A model generated the notes under the pieces. It was not told where the DNA came from, made no database searches, and saw nothing but the letters and a program-made list of their open reading frames with translations. A stretch of 64,000 bases of DNA from Taudactylus pleione. Its lineage: Eukaryota; Chordata; Amphibia; Anura; Myobatrachidae. Below, piece by piece: positions 45,853 to 57,581 of this stretch. Each line of letters starts with the position of its first letter. The stretch's first letter is position 1. The translations under genes were made by a program, and so were the position numbers. The stretch is from assembly GCA_031769625.1 (NCBI GenBank), contig JAUIMM010001587.1, positions 186,001-250,000 of the forward strand, in the 5' to 3' direction.

Positions 45853-47937
45853 GCTGGTTGGTCTAGATCTGAGTGGTGGGAAAAATGCAAAAAAAAGGAC
45901 TCAGAGGTTTTTTCAGAGGCTGGTAGCACACAAAAACTTGAGAAAAAGATGCGTCTACCAGAGTTTGAGAAAGAAACTAGATTTCTTAATCTCTGAGTGT
46001 GTCGACATAGTGGGGATATCTTCCGGGTGAAAGCCCAGCTGAAGGAGCTCCAGTATGACCATCTGGCTTCCTTGATTTTGGAGAGGGATTATGGTAAATA
46101 CCACTCGCCTGATACCAGAGTTGCAGGAAGTCGGTTGACTTAAGGGAGGTGAGGGGCTTGTATGATGATCAGGGTACTCTCTGTGAAGACAGGGATGGCA
46201 TCCTGGGAGTCATCAGGTCCTATTATTTGGACCTTCTGTCTGAGCAACCACTCATTAGAGAAAGGATGGAGTCCTTTCTGAGGGAGACACCAGGGCTGGA
46301 GAAGCTTGATGCCTCTTTTGATTCTTTGGGTGATGATGTGACAGTAGAAGAAGTTAAGAGAGCTATAGACGGTTTGTGTATAAAAAAATCTCCAGGACCG
46401 GATGGTTTTACAACTGAATTCTTTAAGGCCTTTAAGGACATCTTGGCTCCCCGCCTTATGGAGGTTTAAGAGTGCCTGGGTGAGGGGTCGCTCCCTCCTT
46501 CCATGAGGTCTTCTGCCCTCATATTGTTATGCAAAGGGAAAGACCTGTCCCGTATTGAGAACTGGCGCCCCATCGCTCTTCTCAATATGGACAGAACAAT
46601 TTTGGTAAAAATACTGTTTAATCGGCTGATGGAAGTTTCCGGGCAGGTACTGTCCCCGTCTCAGCATTGCACCGTGAAGGGCCGTAGTGGCCTACGCAGA
46701 TGATGTCACTGTTGTCCTGTCTTCTGTGGCAGAGGCGCAGTGCATAGAACACCCGATCTCTGACTACTCTGAAGCCTCGTGAACCAAGACAAATGTGAAG
46801 CTTTCTGGATGGGGGAGGAAGGCGATGAGTTTGACCTTCCGGACAGCCTCCCCCGGGCCAGTCCTCAGATTAAAATTCTAGGCATCACATTCGATCGTGG
46901 TGATTATGCCACTCAAAATTGGGAGAGGAGGATAGAGGAAGCCAACAGGAAAGTGCAGTCCTGGAGAACTTGGCAGTTCTCTTACAGGGAAAGGGTTCAT
47001 CTGTGCAAAACCTTTTGTGTTTCTTACCACAATCTTTGTGGTCTAAAGTGTTGTCCTTGTATTACCTACAGGCCAAGGAATGAAGGTGGATTGGGTATGG
47101 TCAATCCAGTGGTATTTTTTGCCCCAACTTTTATTAAACTTAATCTTGGAAGTCTGTTTTTGGAGACTTCTCCTTGGTGGGTAGAGAGTTTTAAGGCATG
47201 GGTGACTCCCTTCCTTGAACTCTGGTATGATGGTGGCCATGTAAAAGCCTTCAGAGGCAGGTCTGGCAGTCTTTCGATCTATGTCATTCTGTGTTTGAAA
47301 GTGACAAGGCAATGGGGGAGTGGCAGTGGGTGATGTCAAAACCCTTTCTAGAAGGGAGTTGGAGAGAGGCATTTTGCGGACTCACTTCTATGCTCCGCTG
47401 TCACTAAAGGACTGCCTGGGCAAGGTCTGCTCAGATGGGATCTCTTTGATATGTTCAGAGAGAATTCCGCTGAAGTACAGAGACCTTGCCTGGCTCTCTT
47501 TTCAAGGAAGGCTCTATGTTAGAGGGCACATCAGGTGGCGAAATGCAGGTGATCGTGGCTGCCCACGTGAGGAATGTCTAGGGGAGGAGGAGACCATGGA
47601 CCACTTCCTGATTGAATGTCCCTTTAACATCTAAAATTTACAAGAGGGTTTCAAGCGCTTAACGCATTCCGTGCCTTTCAGGGCTCAGTTACCCTGAGTG
47701 GGTTTACGGAGCATTCAAGGGAACGGTCGTTATGATATGGTCACTATTTTTGTAGTCAGTTTAGTGGTTAGGTACCACACGTGGAGCGCATGGTGCTTAG
47801 TGACAAATAGAAGCAAAATCCTTCCCTGTGAGGTGGTGGCGGGTAATATTCTTCACGAGGTTAAGAAGGAGAAGATTGGATGCCGTTGGGTGGTCAAGGA
47901 GGTGGAGACACCTAAAGCCCCCTTAGTGGGTGTCTGA
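45853..47937 (+). pseudogene. ORF2 RT and C-terminal remnant (unit 7)
   Basis: The first two in-frame stops are shared. A 4-bp loss at 46113 shifts the linker before the frame at 46149-46469 resumes. The KGRS-to-YADD deletion is present. Two nearby losses of 33 and 47 bp join the C-terminal frames into one, 46779-47333. The finger frame is 47320-47634. Confidence 0.88.
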
Positions 47938-48335
47938 CAATCTTCTTCCTGTTCATTCTTTGGCTTAAAGCTTTTCTTTTCACTTTTCCGCAGTAGATTT
48001 TAATTTTGTTTTGTACAATATGGTTTTCATATGCCTAAACAGCTTAAACTCACTTTCTCTATGTCAAAGGAGTTAGTGTTGGTGATAGTTAGTTTAGTGT
48101 TATTTTTAATGTTGGTAGTAGTTTTCGTGTTGGTTAGTATAGCTAAAGGGTGGAGGGCTTGCACATTGTCTTGTTTGGGTGGTGTGAATGTAAGTATTTA
48201 TAGAGCTTGCTTGTTTTGTTTATACAATACCTTTCTTGGTTTGATTATGTATATGCCTGGTAAGGTTGTGTTGCAATGCTGTTTTTTATGTATTATTTAT
48301 TTCATGTGTTGCACGTTTTTTTCGAATAAAAAGAT
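47938..48335 (+). other. 3' UTR with AATAAA (unit 7)
   Basis: A 41-bp segment is lost immediately before the GTAAGT, a loss shared with units 8 and 9. AATAAA is at 48325-48330. Confidence 0.7.
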
Positions 48336-48515
48336 TACCAGCATTAGCATATAGTCACAGACACACGGCTGTACACCGGGGGAAGGGCCGATACCAGAAT
48401 TAGCATATAGTCACAGACACACGGCTGTACACCAGGGGAAGGGCTGATACCAGAATTAGCATATAGTCACAGACACATGGCTGTACACCAGTGGAAGGGC
48501 TGATACCAGCATTAG
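48336..48515 (+). repeat. 56-bp minisatellite, 3 monomers (between units 7 and 8)
   Basis: Three full monomers plus the partial one. The two oddly sized monomers of the long arrays are missing. Confidence 0.95.
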
Positions 48516-48590
48516 TCTGTGCAGTTGCTCTTAGGCCCATGGAAGTCATTTGCAACCAGGGACTGTCTGGAGTATCCCTCCCCAGGGAGG

Positions 48591-49601
48591 ATGGAGGGCC
48601 TGCCGGGAGATGGTGGAGGAGATCCTGGGGTCCTGGAGGTCTCTGTAGGCCCAGATCCTAGAGGTGGTGGAGGGCCTCTTTCCCAGCTTGCTGAAGGTAC
48701 TGGCCGGCCAGTGGTAATGATTGTCCGGCTGGATGCGGCCTCAGATGGAAGTCAAACCCTGACATTGGACCCCATGCTGCATGGCTCTCCGGGGTGTGAG
48801 CTGACGCAGTGCTCCCCTATGAGTGGCAATATAAGTCTAGGGTATGAGATGGAGGAAGGCTCCCTTGGGAGTGAAGTAACCCCAGAAGGAGAGCTGATTA
48901 CTTCGGGTCTACTTACCAACCGCATGGAGGAGATCTGCCCTGATGCTCAGGGCCTGATGGACGACTGCCGGGAATCCGATTCGGAGGTATTGGAGAGAGA
49001 AGTGGCTGCTGCCGCTGCCGAAGAGGCTTTCCTGGTGATGGATGTCCCGGCCCTGAAGAAGGAAGTGGCGCGAGTGTCGGCTAGGATCGGAGCAAAGAGG
49101 AGGAAGCGGCAAACATGCAATAGCCAGGAGAGGTTTGTCATCCGCGACGAGCTGCTGATGCTGGCCGACAGGCTGGCTAAGTATAAAAGCAGAGTGCTGT
49201 ACCTGCAAAGCCTGGCGGGTCCGGCGGCGGCTGATGCTACCCCAGCAGAGTTCCTAGAGGCCGGTGATAGAGCCTGGAGATCGGGGAATCTCGTGGTCGG
49301 CGGGTCTCCCAAGATGGCGCCGGTGGTGGGAGGGAACGCCGATATTGGAGAAAGAGAAGGCGCGCTGATTAAAATGGAGGAGGAGGCGGGCTTTCCAGTA
49401 GCCGACGGGAGCTTGGTAGAGCCAGTTCACGGAGCTCCAAAGATGGCTGTTGGGATCTTGATGCTTGCGGGTCACGATGCGGCTCACAGCGGTAAGGCGG
49501 TAGTGCCTATGGAGACTGCCGCTGTTGGGGCCGTGGAGCTGGATGGAGGAGAGGAGGCCTGGCGTGTGGTGGAGGGGGCGTGGTCCCGGTTACCATGGTG
49601 A
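48591..49601 (+). CDS. ORF1 5' part, 336 codons (unit 8)
   Basis: Type A-like, with a private Asp-to-Asn change at 48917. Open throughout. Confidence 0.65.
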   Translation: MEGLPGDGGGDPGVLEVSVGPDPRGGGGPLSQLAEGTGRPVVMIVRLDAASDGSQTLTLDPMLHGSPGCELTQCSPMSGNISLGYEMEEGSLGSEVTPEGELITSGLLTNRMEEICPDAQGLMDDCRESDSEVLEREVAAAAAEEAFLVMDVPALKKEVARVSARIGAKRRKRQTCNSQERFVIRDELLMLADRLAKYKSRVLYLQSLAGPAAADATPAEFLEAGDRAWRSGNLVVGGSPKMAPVVGGNADIGEREGALIKMEEEAGFPVADGSLVEPVHGAPKMAVGILMLAGHDAAHSGKAVVPMETAAVGAVELDGGEEAWRVVEGAWSRLPW

Positions 49602-51520
49602 GCATGGATGCTGCTCCTGGGGGATCCGATGCACTTCCTTTGCCTGCCGGTGCTATACTGATGCCTGTGTCAGTTCTGTCAGCTGCCGGTGGAGAAAGGT
49701 TGAAGACGGCTGAACTGATTAATGAGTCTATGGAGGCGGAGATGCTACTGCTGGCTGAGAAGGTGGAAGCAGATGTGACTCTAGCTACATCTGTGGTGCC
49801 AGGGGCTCCTATGCCAGTAACAGCTTCTAGCTTGGTGCAAGGACTTCCCCCACTGGATAGATCAACTCTGACTCAGGAAGAGTCAAAAGTGGTGGACTCT
49901 CTGTATGGTGACAGCCTGAAAGAGTCAGAGCCGCGCTTGAGTTAATAGCCGCAAATAATGCAAGGCTAGAGAGTCCTATGCTAGAGTGGTGTCTGGAGGG
50001 GGAGCACCAAGGGTCCCTAGTGCTACAACAATTGGTGACAGTGGTGGGAGTGGTACTAGTGGAGGTGCTGAAATAAGGAGGCGGAACGTAGTACAGCTGA
50101 GGTGGGTAGCTGTAGGAGATCCACCAAGCAAGGGGGAATTTTTGGAAATGATTTTTTCCTTAGGTTTCTCGCCCTTGGATCTTTTTGCTTGCATCCACCC
50201 GGTGCGTACCCCTGAATACGATCTGAGCTTTCAGACCTTGCGGGGGTTGCAGGCGTTTGCAACTAAATGGGAGGAGAAAAAGGAGGAGGCCCCTTTCATT
50301 AACTACAGGTCTCAGATGGTTTCTCGCCAGGATAGGGTCAAAGTCACTGTCCTGGTGAGGAATGAGAGCATTCCAGCTCAAGATATTCTTTTTTGGCTCT
50401 CCCGGTTTTGTGTAGTTCTATCCCCATGTTTAGAAAAGATCAATTATACAAAGGGGGTGTGGGGAGGTGCCTACTCAGTTTTTGTTAGATTAAACAGGGT
50501 GGGCATTGAGACCAAACACATCCAGGCTGCAGCCTTCATTGGTCGCGATAAAATGTAGGCGTTCTATCCAGGACAGCCTAGAGTATGCCACAGATGCGGC
50601 AGTTTCAGGCACTTTTCGAATAACTGCCCTGAGGTGAAATGTGCTCTTTGTGGTGAGCTGGGCCACCTATCAAAGGAGTGCAATGTTGTAAAGTGCAACC
50701 TTTGTGGGTGTGTTGGTCACCCATACAGCCGCTGCCCATCTGCTTCACACAATGAGGGGTCAGGTGGGGATATTGGTGAGCTGCTTGTGGTATTGCTAAG
50801 AGAAGGAGAAAGTATAATGAGTGACAATGAGGTTGAGGTGGTTAAGGGAGAGTCTTCCTTCTCAGTAGTCAAGTCATCCAGAAAGAGAAGAGCAGGGCCA
50901 AAAGAGGAAGCATTCAACTGTCAAATAGATTCACTTTCTCATTGGCTGAAGATGAGGCAGAGGAGGAAAAGGAGGTGAGGGATGAGGAGGTGAGAATGCA
51001 GGAGAATGGAGAGTTGGTCCAAGGGCCTCTCAGAGAAAAAGGGTCATTAAGAAGACCACCTTTGGTGAGGCTGCGGAAGGGGCCAAGGCAAAAACTAAAA
51101 AGAAACAAGGGGGCAAGGTTACAGTAAAGTTCAAAAATGTGGTGCGTGGCTGTAGTTTGGAGTGGGATTTATCAAACCTTGAATTATCGGGGTCAGAGAA
51201 AGTGGGGGGAGTGGAAAAAGTGGCTTCTATAGGAGAGCCAGATGTCGTGGAGGAAACTCCCGAGCTCAATATAAGTTCGGGTTCCTCGGGGAAGATCCCT
51301 CCAAGCCTAGGTGTTCCGGTCACTTCGGTGGATCCAAAGCTACCGGATCCTGACCCTGATCCGGATCTTGTCTCTGGCCCTCTGGCTGATGGGGATATGC
51401 AGGTTGTTGAGGAACAGAGGTCGGTGTCTGCAGTTGGGGCTGGAGGATGTGGTGGAGGGCGAGTGTTTGGTTGTGTCGTCGTCTGGTGAGGGTATCACTC
51501 CTGAGGTGCCCTGTAAGTAA
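49580..51520 (+). pseudogene. ORF1 middle to C-terminal remnant (unit 8)
   Basis: The frame 49580-49945 survives with a 6-bp in-frame loss. The frame 49986-50558 is open through the region before the knuckles and ends at a private TAG just upstream of them. The same frame resumes at 50634-50978 and carries the second and third knuckles; the first lies between. The tail ends at 51520. Confidence 0.83.
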
Positions 51521-51598
51521 GAAGGTTCCTTGGGGGGGGAGTCTTCTTGCGCGACAAAGTGAAAGTGAAATGGGGCCCTATGTCTATAATCTAGAACT

Positions 51599-52264
51599 AT
51601 GGCTTCCCACCCTATACGATGCGCCACCATTAATGTGGCTTCCGTTTTTTCCGAACGAGCTCGTTTCATGGCTTTCTCTTTTTTCAACACGATTGATGTT
51701 GATATTTTGTTTTTGCAAGAGACCAGGAAAGAGGACTTGTCCACACTCCGTAGGGCCAAAAGCCAGTGGAGGAGCGTGCCGTCCTACTGGTCTCTTGCGG
51801 CCGAGCCGTACGGTGGGGTGGCGGTACTTTTTACCGATATGATAACTGTACACAAGATTATAGAATTACAGGTAGGTAGGTGTATGGTTTTGGATGTTAG
51901 CCTAAGGGGGCATGATCTCAGGCTGATTAACGTCTACGGACCGCAGTCGGCCTGGGATAGGAAGTGCCTCTTTGGGCTGATAAAACCATTCCTTTTTACA
52001 GCCCGGCAAGTTGTCTTTGGTGGTGATTTCAATACCATTGTAAGGCCCAAAGACAGGGGGGGTGCAAAGTCAACCCTGGGCTATGATGCTAGGTTTTTAG
52101 TTAGTATGGTAAGAGAGGCAGGTCTGGTCGATGTGCATATTCACCATAGTCCAGACCTCACGGGTTACACATATCATTGTGGTAGTCATAGGTCTAGGAT
52201 AGATAGGTTTTTTGTTAAGGAAAGTTCGAAAACTTTACCTCCTGAGGTAAATTTTACCTCCTGA
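51599..52264 (+). pseudogene. ORF2 endonuclease domain, truncated (unit 8)
   Basis: The only complete unit with a broken EN. A 14-bp sequence (52234-52247) is repeated at 52253-52266 in place of the normal segment, giving a stop at 52262-52264 after 221 codons. N12, E41, Y113, D143, N145 and D202 remain, but the SDH motif with the catalytic His is beyond the stop. An Arg-to-His change sits at residue 198. Confidence 0.9.
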
Positions 52265-54592
52265 GGAATTTTCTGATCACGTGTGCCCGAGTGTCGCGTT
52301 GAATGCTTTGGAAACTCCTCAGAGGGTGCGGGGCCTTTGGCATTTGAACTCTGAACTTTTGAAGGAAGAGAGTGTTAGTCAGTCCTTTAGGGACTTCATT
52401 CAACTACAGGAGACACTTCTGTAGGCTGGTTGGTCTAGATCTGAGTGGTGGGAAAAATGCAAAAAAAAGGACTCAGAGGTTTTTTCAGAGGCTGGTAGCA
52501 CACAAAAACTTGAGAAAAAGATGCGTCTACCAGAGTTTGAGAAAGAAACTAGATTTCTTAATCTCTGAGTGTGTCGACATAGTGGGGATATCTTCCGGGT
52601 GAAAGCCCAGCTGAAGGAGCTCCAGTATGACCATCTGGCTTCCTTGATTTTGGAGAGGGATTATGGTAAATACCACTCGCCTGATCCTTACCAGAGTTGC
52701 AGGAAGTCGGTTGACTTAAGGGAGGTGAGGGGCTTGTATGATGATCAGGGTACTCTCTGTGAAGACAGGGATGGCATCCTGGGAGTCATCAGGTCCTATT
52801 ATTTGGACCTTCTGTCTGAGCAACCACTCATTAGAGAAAGGATGGAGTCCTTTCTGAGGGAGACACCAGGGCTGGAGAAGCTTGATGCCTCTTTTGATTC
52901 TTTGGGTGATGATGTGACAGTAGAAGAAGTTAAGAGAGCTATAGACGGTTTGTGTATAAAAAAATCTCCAGGACCGGATGGTTTTACAACTGAATTCTTT
53001 AAGGCCTTTAAGGACATCTTGGCTCCCCGCCTTATGGAGGTTTAAGAGTGCCTGGGTGAGGGGTCGCTCCCTCCTTCCATGAGGTCTTCTGCCCTCATAT
53101 TGTTATGCAAAGGGAAAGACCTGTCCCGTATTGAGAACTGGCGCCCCATCGCTCTTCTCAATATGGACAGAACAATTTTGGTAAAAATACTGTTTAATCG
53201 GCTGATGGAAGTTTCCGGGCAGGTACTGTCCCCGTCTCAGCATTGCACCGTGAAGGGCCGTAGTGGCCTACGCAGATGATGTCACTGTTGTCCTGTCTTC
53301 TGTGGCAGAGGCGCAGTGCATAGAACACCCGATCTCTGACTACTCTGAAGCCTCGTGAACCAAGACAAATGTGAAGCTTTCTGGATGGGGGAGGAAGGCG
53401 ATGAGTTTGACCTTCCGGACAGCCTCCCCCGGGCCAGTCCTCAGATTAAAATTCTAGGCATCACATTCGATCGTGGTGATTATGCCACTCAAAATTGGGA
53501 GAGGAGGATAGAGGAAGCCAACAGGAAAGTGCAGTCCTGGAGAACTTGGCAGTTCTCTTACAGGGAAAGGGTTCATCTGTGCAAAACCTTTCTGGTTCCT
53601 ATCTTTCTTTACGTCAGCTATATGTGTGTTTCTTACCACAATCTTTGTGGTCTAAAGTATTGTCCTTGTTCTTCCATTTATTTTGTGGGAATGGGATGAA
53701 TATTGTCAAGAGAGGTATTACCTACAGGCCAAGGAATGAAGGTGGATTGGGTATGGTCAATCCAGTGGTATTTTTTGCCACAACTTTTATTAAACTTAAT
53801 CTTGGAAGTCTGTTTTTGGAGACTTCTCCTTGGTGGGTAGAGAGTTTTAAGGCATGGGTGACTCCCTTCCTTGAACTCTGGTATGATGGTGGCCATGTAA
53901 AAGCCTTCAGAGGCAGGTCTGGCAGTCTTTCGATCTATGTCATTCTGTGTTTGAAAGTGACAAGGCAATGGGGGAGTGGCAGCGGGTGATGTCAAAACCC
54001 TTTCTAGAAGGGAGTTGGAGAGAGGCATTTTGCGGACTCACTTCTATGCTCCGCTGTCACTAAAGGACTGCCTGGGCAAGGTCTGCTCAGATGGGATCTC
54101 TTTGATATGTTCAGAGAGAATTCCGCTGAAGTACAGAGACCTTGCCTGGCTCTCTTTTCAAGGAAGGCTCTATGTTAGAGGGCACATCAGGTGGCGAAAT
54201 GCAGGTGATCGTGGCTGCCCACGTGAGGAATGTCTAGGGGAGGAGGAGACCATGGACCACTTCCTGATTGAATGTCCCTTTAACATCTAAAATGTACAAG
54301 AGGGTTTCAAGCGCTTAACGCATTCCGTGCCTTTCAGGGCTCAGTTACCCTGAGTGGGTTTACGGAGCATTCAAGGGACGGTCGTTATGATATGGTCACT
54401 ATTTTTGTAGTCAGTTTAGTGGTTAGGTACCACACGTGGAGCGCATGGTGCTTAGTGACAAATAGAAGCAAAATCCTTCCCTGTGAGGTGGTGGCGGGTA
54501 ATATTCTTCACGAGGTTAAGAAGGAGAAGATTGGATGCCGTTGGGTGGTCAAGGAGGTGGAGACACCTAAAGCCCCCTTAGTGGGTGGCTGA
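52265..54592 (+). pseudogene. ORF2 EN end, RT and C-terminal remnant (unit 8)
   Basis: It contains the cut-off end of EN, the three shared stops, NWRP-to-KGRS in 53079-53279, the RT deletion, and C-terminal frames 53495-53989 and 53976-54290. A 1-bp loss at about 54378 is shared with unit 9. Confidence 0.88.
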
Positions 54593-54990
54593 CAATCTTC
54601 TTCCTGTTCATTCTTTGGCTTAAAGCTTTTCTTTTCACTTTTCCACAGTAGATTTTAATTTTGTTTTGTACAATATGGTTTTCATATGCCTAAACAGCTT
54701 AAACTCACTTTCTCTATGTCACAGGAGTTAGTGTTGGTGATAGTTAGTTTAGTGTTATTTTTAATGTTGGTAGTAGTTTTCGTGTTGGTTAGTATAGCTA
54801 AAGGGTGGAGGGCTTGCACATTGTCTTGTTTGGGTGGTGTGAATGTAAGTATTTATAGAGCTTGCTTGTTTTGTTTATACAATACCTTTCTTGGTTTGAT
54901 TATGTATATGCCTGGTAAGGTTGTGTTGCAATGCTGTTTTTTATGTATTATTTATTTCATGTGTTGCACATTTTTTTAAAATAAAAAGAT
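54593..54990 (+). other. 3' UTR with AATAAA (unit 8)
   Basis: AATAAA is at 54980-54985, but TTCGAA is replaced by TTAAAA, so the small inverted repeat of other units is lost. The acceptor-like site reads TTCCACAG. The 41-bp loss is present. Confidence 0.7.
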
Positions 54991-55114
54991 TACCAGCATT
55001 AGCATATAGTCACAGACACACGGCTGTACACCGGGGGAAGGGCTGATACCAGAATTAGCATATAGTCACAGACACATGGCTGTACACCAGTGGAAGGGCT
55101 GATACCAGCATTAG
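54991..55114 (+). repeat. 56-bp minisatellite, 2 monomers (between units 8 and 9)
   Basis: Two full monomers plus the partial one, the minimum seen in the window. Confidence 0.95.
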
Positions 55115-55189
55115 TCTGTGCAGTTGCTCTTAGGCCCCTGGAAGTCATTTGCAACCAGGGACTGTCTGGAGTATCCCTCCCCAGGGAGG

Positions 55190-56200
55190 ATGGAGGGCCT
55201 GCCGGGAGATGGTGGAGGAGATCCTGGGGTCCTGGAGGTCTCTGTAGGCCCAGATCCTAGAGGTGGTGGAGGGCCTCTTTCCCAGCTTGCTGAAGGTACT
55301 GGCCGGCCAGTGGTAATGATTGTCCGGCTGGATGCGGCCTCAGATGGAAGTCAAACCCTGACATTGGACCCCATGCTGCATGGCTCTCCGGGGTGTGAGC
55401 TGACGCAGTGCTCCCCTATGAGTGGCAATATAAGTCTAGGGTATGAGATGGAGGAAGGCTCCCTTGGGAGTGAAGTAACCCCAGAAGGAGAGCTGATTAC
55501 TTCGGGTCTACTTACCGACCGCATGGAGGAGATCTGCCCTGATGCTCAGGGCCTGATGGACGACTGCCGGGAATCCGATTCGGAGGTATTGGAGAGAGAA
55601 GTGGCTGCTGCCGCTGCCGAAGAGGCTTTCCTGGTGATGGATGTCCCGGCCCTGAAGAAGGAAGTGGCGCGAGTGTCGGCTAGGATCGGGGCAAAGAGGA
55701 GGAAGCGGCAAACATGCAATAGCCAGGAGAGGTTTGTCATCCGCGACGAGCTGCTGATGCTGGCCGACAGGCTGGCTAAGTATAAAAGCAGAGTGCTGTA
55801 CCTGCAAAGCCTGGCGGGTCCAGCGGCGGCTGATGCTACCCCAGCGGAGTTCCTAGAGGCCGGTGATAGAGCCTGGAGATCGGGGAATCTCGTGGTCGGC
55901 GGGTCTCCCAAGATGGCGCCGGTGGTGGGAGGGAACGCCGATATTGGAGAAAGAGAAGGCGCGCTGATTAAAATGGAGGAGGAGGCGGGCTTTCCAGTAG
56001 CCGACGGGAGCCTGGTAGAGCCAGTTCACGGAGCTCCAAAGATGGCTGTTGGGATCTTGATGCTTGCGGGTCACGATGCGGCTCACAGCGGTAAGGCGGT
56101 AGTGCCTATGGAGACTGCCGCTGTTGGGGCCGTGGAGCTGGATGGAGGAGAGGAGGCCCGGCGTGTGGTGGAGGGGGCGTGGTCCCGGTTACCATGGTGA
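55190..56200 (+). CDS. ORF1 5' part, 336 codons (unit 9)
   Basis: Type A-like residues, with Arg at the A/D variant site (CGG near 56159). Open throughout. Confidence 0.65.
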   Translation: MEGLPGDGGGDPGVLEVSVGPDPRGGGGPLSQLAEGTGRPVVMIVRLDAASDGSQTLTLDPMLHGSPGCELTQCSPMSGNISLGYEMEEGSLGSEVTPEGELITSGLLTDRMEEICPDAQGLMDDCRESDSEVLEREVAAAAAEEAFLVMDVPALKKEVARVSARIGAKRRKRQTCNSQERFVIRDELLMLADRLAKYKSRVLYLQSLAGPAAADATPAEFLEAGDRAWRSGNLVVGGSPKMAPVVGGNADIGEREGALIKMEEEAGFPVADGSLVEPVHGAPKMAVGILMLAGHDAAHSGKAVVPMETAAVGAVELDGGEEARRVVEGAWSRLPW

Positions 56201-56445
56201 GCATGGACGCTGCTCCTGGGGGATCCGATGCACTTCCTTTGCCTGCCGGTGCTATACTGATGCCTGTGTCAGTTCTGTCAGCTGCCGGTGGAGAAAGGTT
56301 GAAGACGGCTGAACTGATTAATGAGTCTATGGAGGTGGAGATGCTACTGCTGGCTGAGAAGGTGGAAGCAGATGTGACTCTAGCTACATCTGTGGTGCCA
56401 GGGGCTCCTATGCCAGTAACAGCTTCTAGCTTGGTGCAGGGATAG
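56179..56445 (+). pseudogene. ORF1 second segment, truncated (unit 9)
   Basis: This frame overlaps the end of the 5' ORF by 22 bp and is cut by the 14-bp loss, stopping at TAG 56443-56445. In units 1 and 4 the same frame runs 35 codons further. Confidence 0.75.
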
Positions 56446-56588
56446 ATCAACTCTGACTCAGGAAGAGTCAAAAGTGGTGGACTCTCTGTATGGTGACATG
56501 GGGGGCCTGAAAGAGTCAGAGCCACGCTTGAGTTAATAGCCGCAAATAATGCAAGGCTAGAGAGTATGGGCCAAGGTCCTATGCTAGA

Positions 56589-57581
56589 GTGGTGTCTGGA
56601 GGGGGAGCACCAAGGGTCCCTAGTGCTACAACAATTGGTGACAGTGGTGGGAGTGGTACTAGTGGAGGTGCTGAAATAAGGAGGCGGAACGTAGTACAGC
56701 TGAGGTGGGTAGCTGTAGGAGATCCACCAAGCAAGGGGGAATTTTTGGAAATGATTTTTTCCTTAGGTTTCTCGCCCTTGGATCTTTTTGCTTGCATCCA
56801 CCCGGTGCGTACCCCTGAATACGATCTGAGCTTTCAGACCTTGCGGGGGTTGCAGGCGTTTGCAACTAAATGGGAGGAGAAAAAGGAGGAGGCCCCTTTC
56901 ATTAACTACAGGTCTCAGATGGTTTCTCGCCAGGATAGGGTCAAAGTCACTGTCCTGGTGAGGAATGAGAGCATTCCAGCTCAAGATATTCTTTTTTGGC
57001 TCTCCCGGTTTTGTGTAGTTCTATCCCCATGTTTAGAAAAGATCGATTATACAAAGGGGGTGTGGGGAGGTGCCTACTCAGTTTTTGTTAGATTAAACAG
57101 GGTGGGCATTGAGACCAAACACATCCAGGCTGCAGCCTTCATTGGTCGCGATAAAATTCAGGCGTTCTATCCAGGACAGCCTAGAGTATGCCACAGATGC
57201 GGCAGTTTCAGGCACTTTTCGAATAACTGCCCTGAGGTGAAATGTGCTCTTTGTGGTGAGCTGGGCCACCTATCAAAGGAGTGCAATGTTGTAAAGTGCA
57301 ACCTTTGTGGGTGTGTTGGTCACCCATACAGCCGCTGCCCATCTGCTTCACACAATGAGGGGTCAGGTGGGGATATTGGTGAGCTGCTTGTGGTATTGCT
57401 AAGAGAAGGAGAAAGTATAATGAGTGACAATGAGGTTGAGGTGGTTAAGGGAGAGTCTTCCTTCTCAGTAGTCAAGTCATCCAGAAAGAGAAGAGCAGGG
57501 CCAAAAGAGGAAGCATTCAACTGTCAAATAGATTCACTTTCTCATTGGCTGAAGATGAGGCAGAGGAGGAAAAGGAGGTGA
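56589..57581 (+). CDS. ORF1 zinc-knuckle region, 330 codons open (unit 9)
   Basis: The longest uninterrupted zinc-knuckle frame in the window. It opens after a TAA at 56547-56549 and has no ATG near its front (GTG at 56589), so it reads as the middle of a larger ORF1 rather than a separate gene. The first half (VQLRWVAVG, then about 150 residues up to FYPGQPRVC) has the look of the conserved nucleic-acid-binding core of Tx1-type ORF1. Three CCHC knuckles follow at C201-C214, C219-C232 and C237-C250 (57189-57338). A basic segment SRKRRAGPK and a KMRQRRKRR end complete it. The expected role is binding element RNA. Confidence 0.8.
   Translation: MVSGGGAPRVPSATTIGDSGGSGTSGGAEIRRRNVVQLRWVAVGDPPSKGEFLEMIFSLGFSPLDLFACIHPVRTPEYDLSFQTLRGLQAFATKWEEKKEEAPFINYRSQMVSRQDRVKVTVLVRNESIPAQDILFWLSRFCVVLSPCLEKIDYTKGVWGGAYSVFVRLNRVGIETKHIQAAAFIGRDKIQAFYPGQPRVCHRCGSFRHFSNNCPEVKCALCGELGHLSKECNVVKCNLCGCVGHPYSRCPSASHNEGSGGDIGELLVVLLREGESIMSDNEVEVVKGESSFSVVKSSRKRRAGPKEEAFNCQIDSLSHWLKMRQRRKRR

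Larger units (their letters stand above)
41950..48518 (+). mobile_element. LINE unit 7 (type D), complete but internally deleted
   Basis: 6569 bp, the shortest unit. It begins like type A, then carries a 14-bp loss at about 43273, a 1-bp loss at about 43870, a 4-bp loss at 46113, 33-bp and 47-bp losses at about 47014 and 47060, and a 41-bp loss in the 3' UTR. GAAATAAGG at 43505 separates it and units 8-10 from units 1-6. Confidence 0.93.
48519..55117 (+). mobile_element. LINE unit 8 (type E), complete
   Basis: 6599 bp. It keeps the 14 bp lost in units 7, 9 and 10, but has private losses of 6 bp near 49913 and 12 bp near 49976, a nonsense TAG at 50556-50558 and a rearranged EN at 52234-52266. 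From the later RT onward it matches unit 9. Confidence 0.93.
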
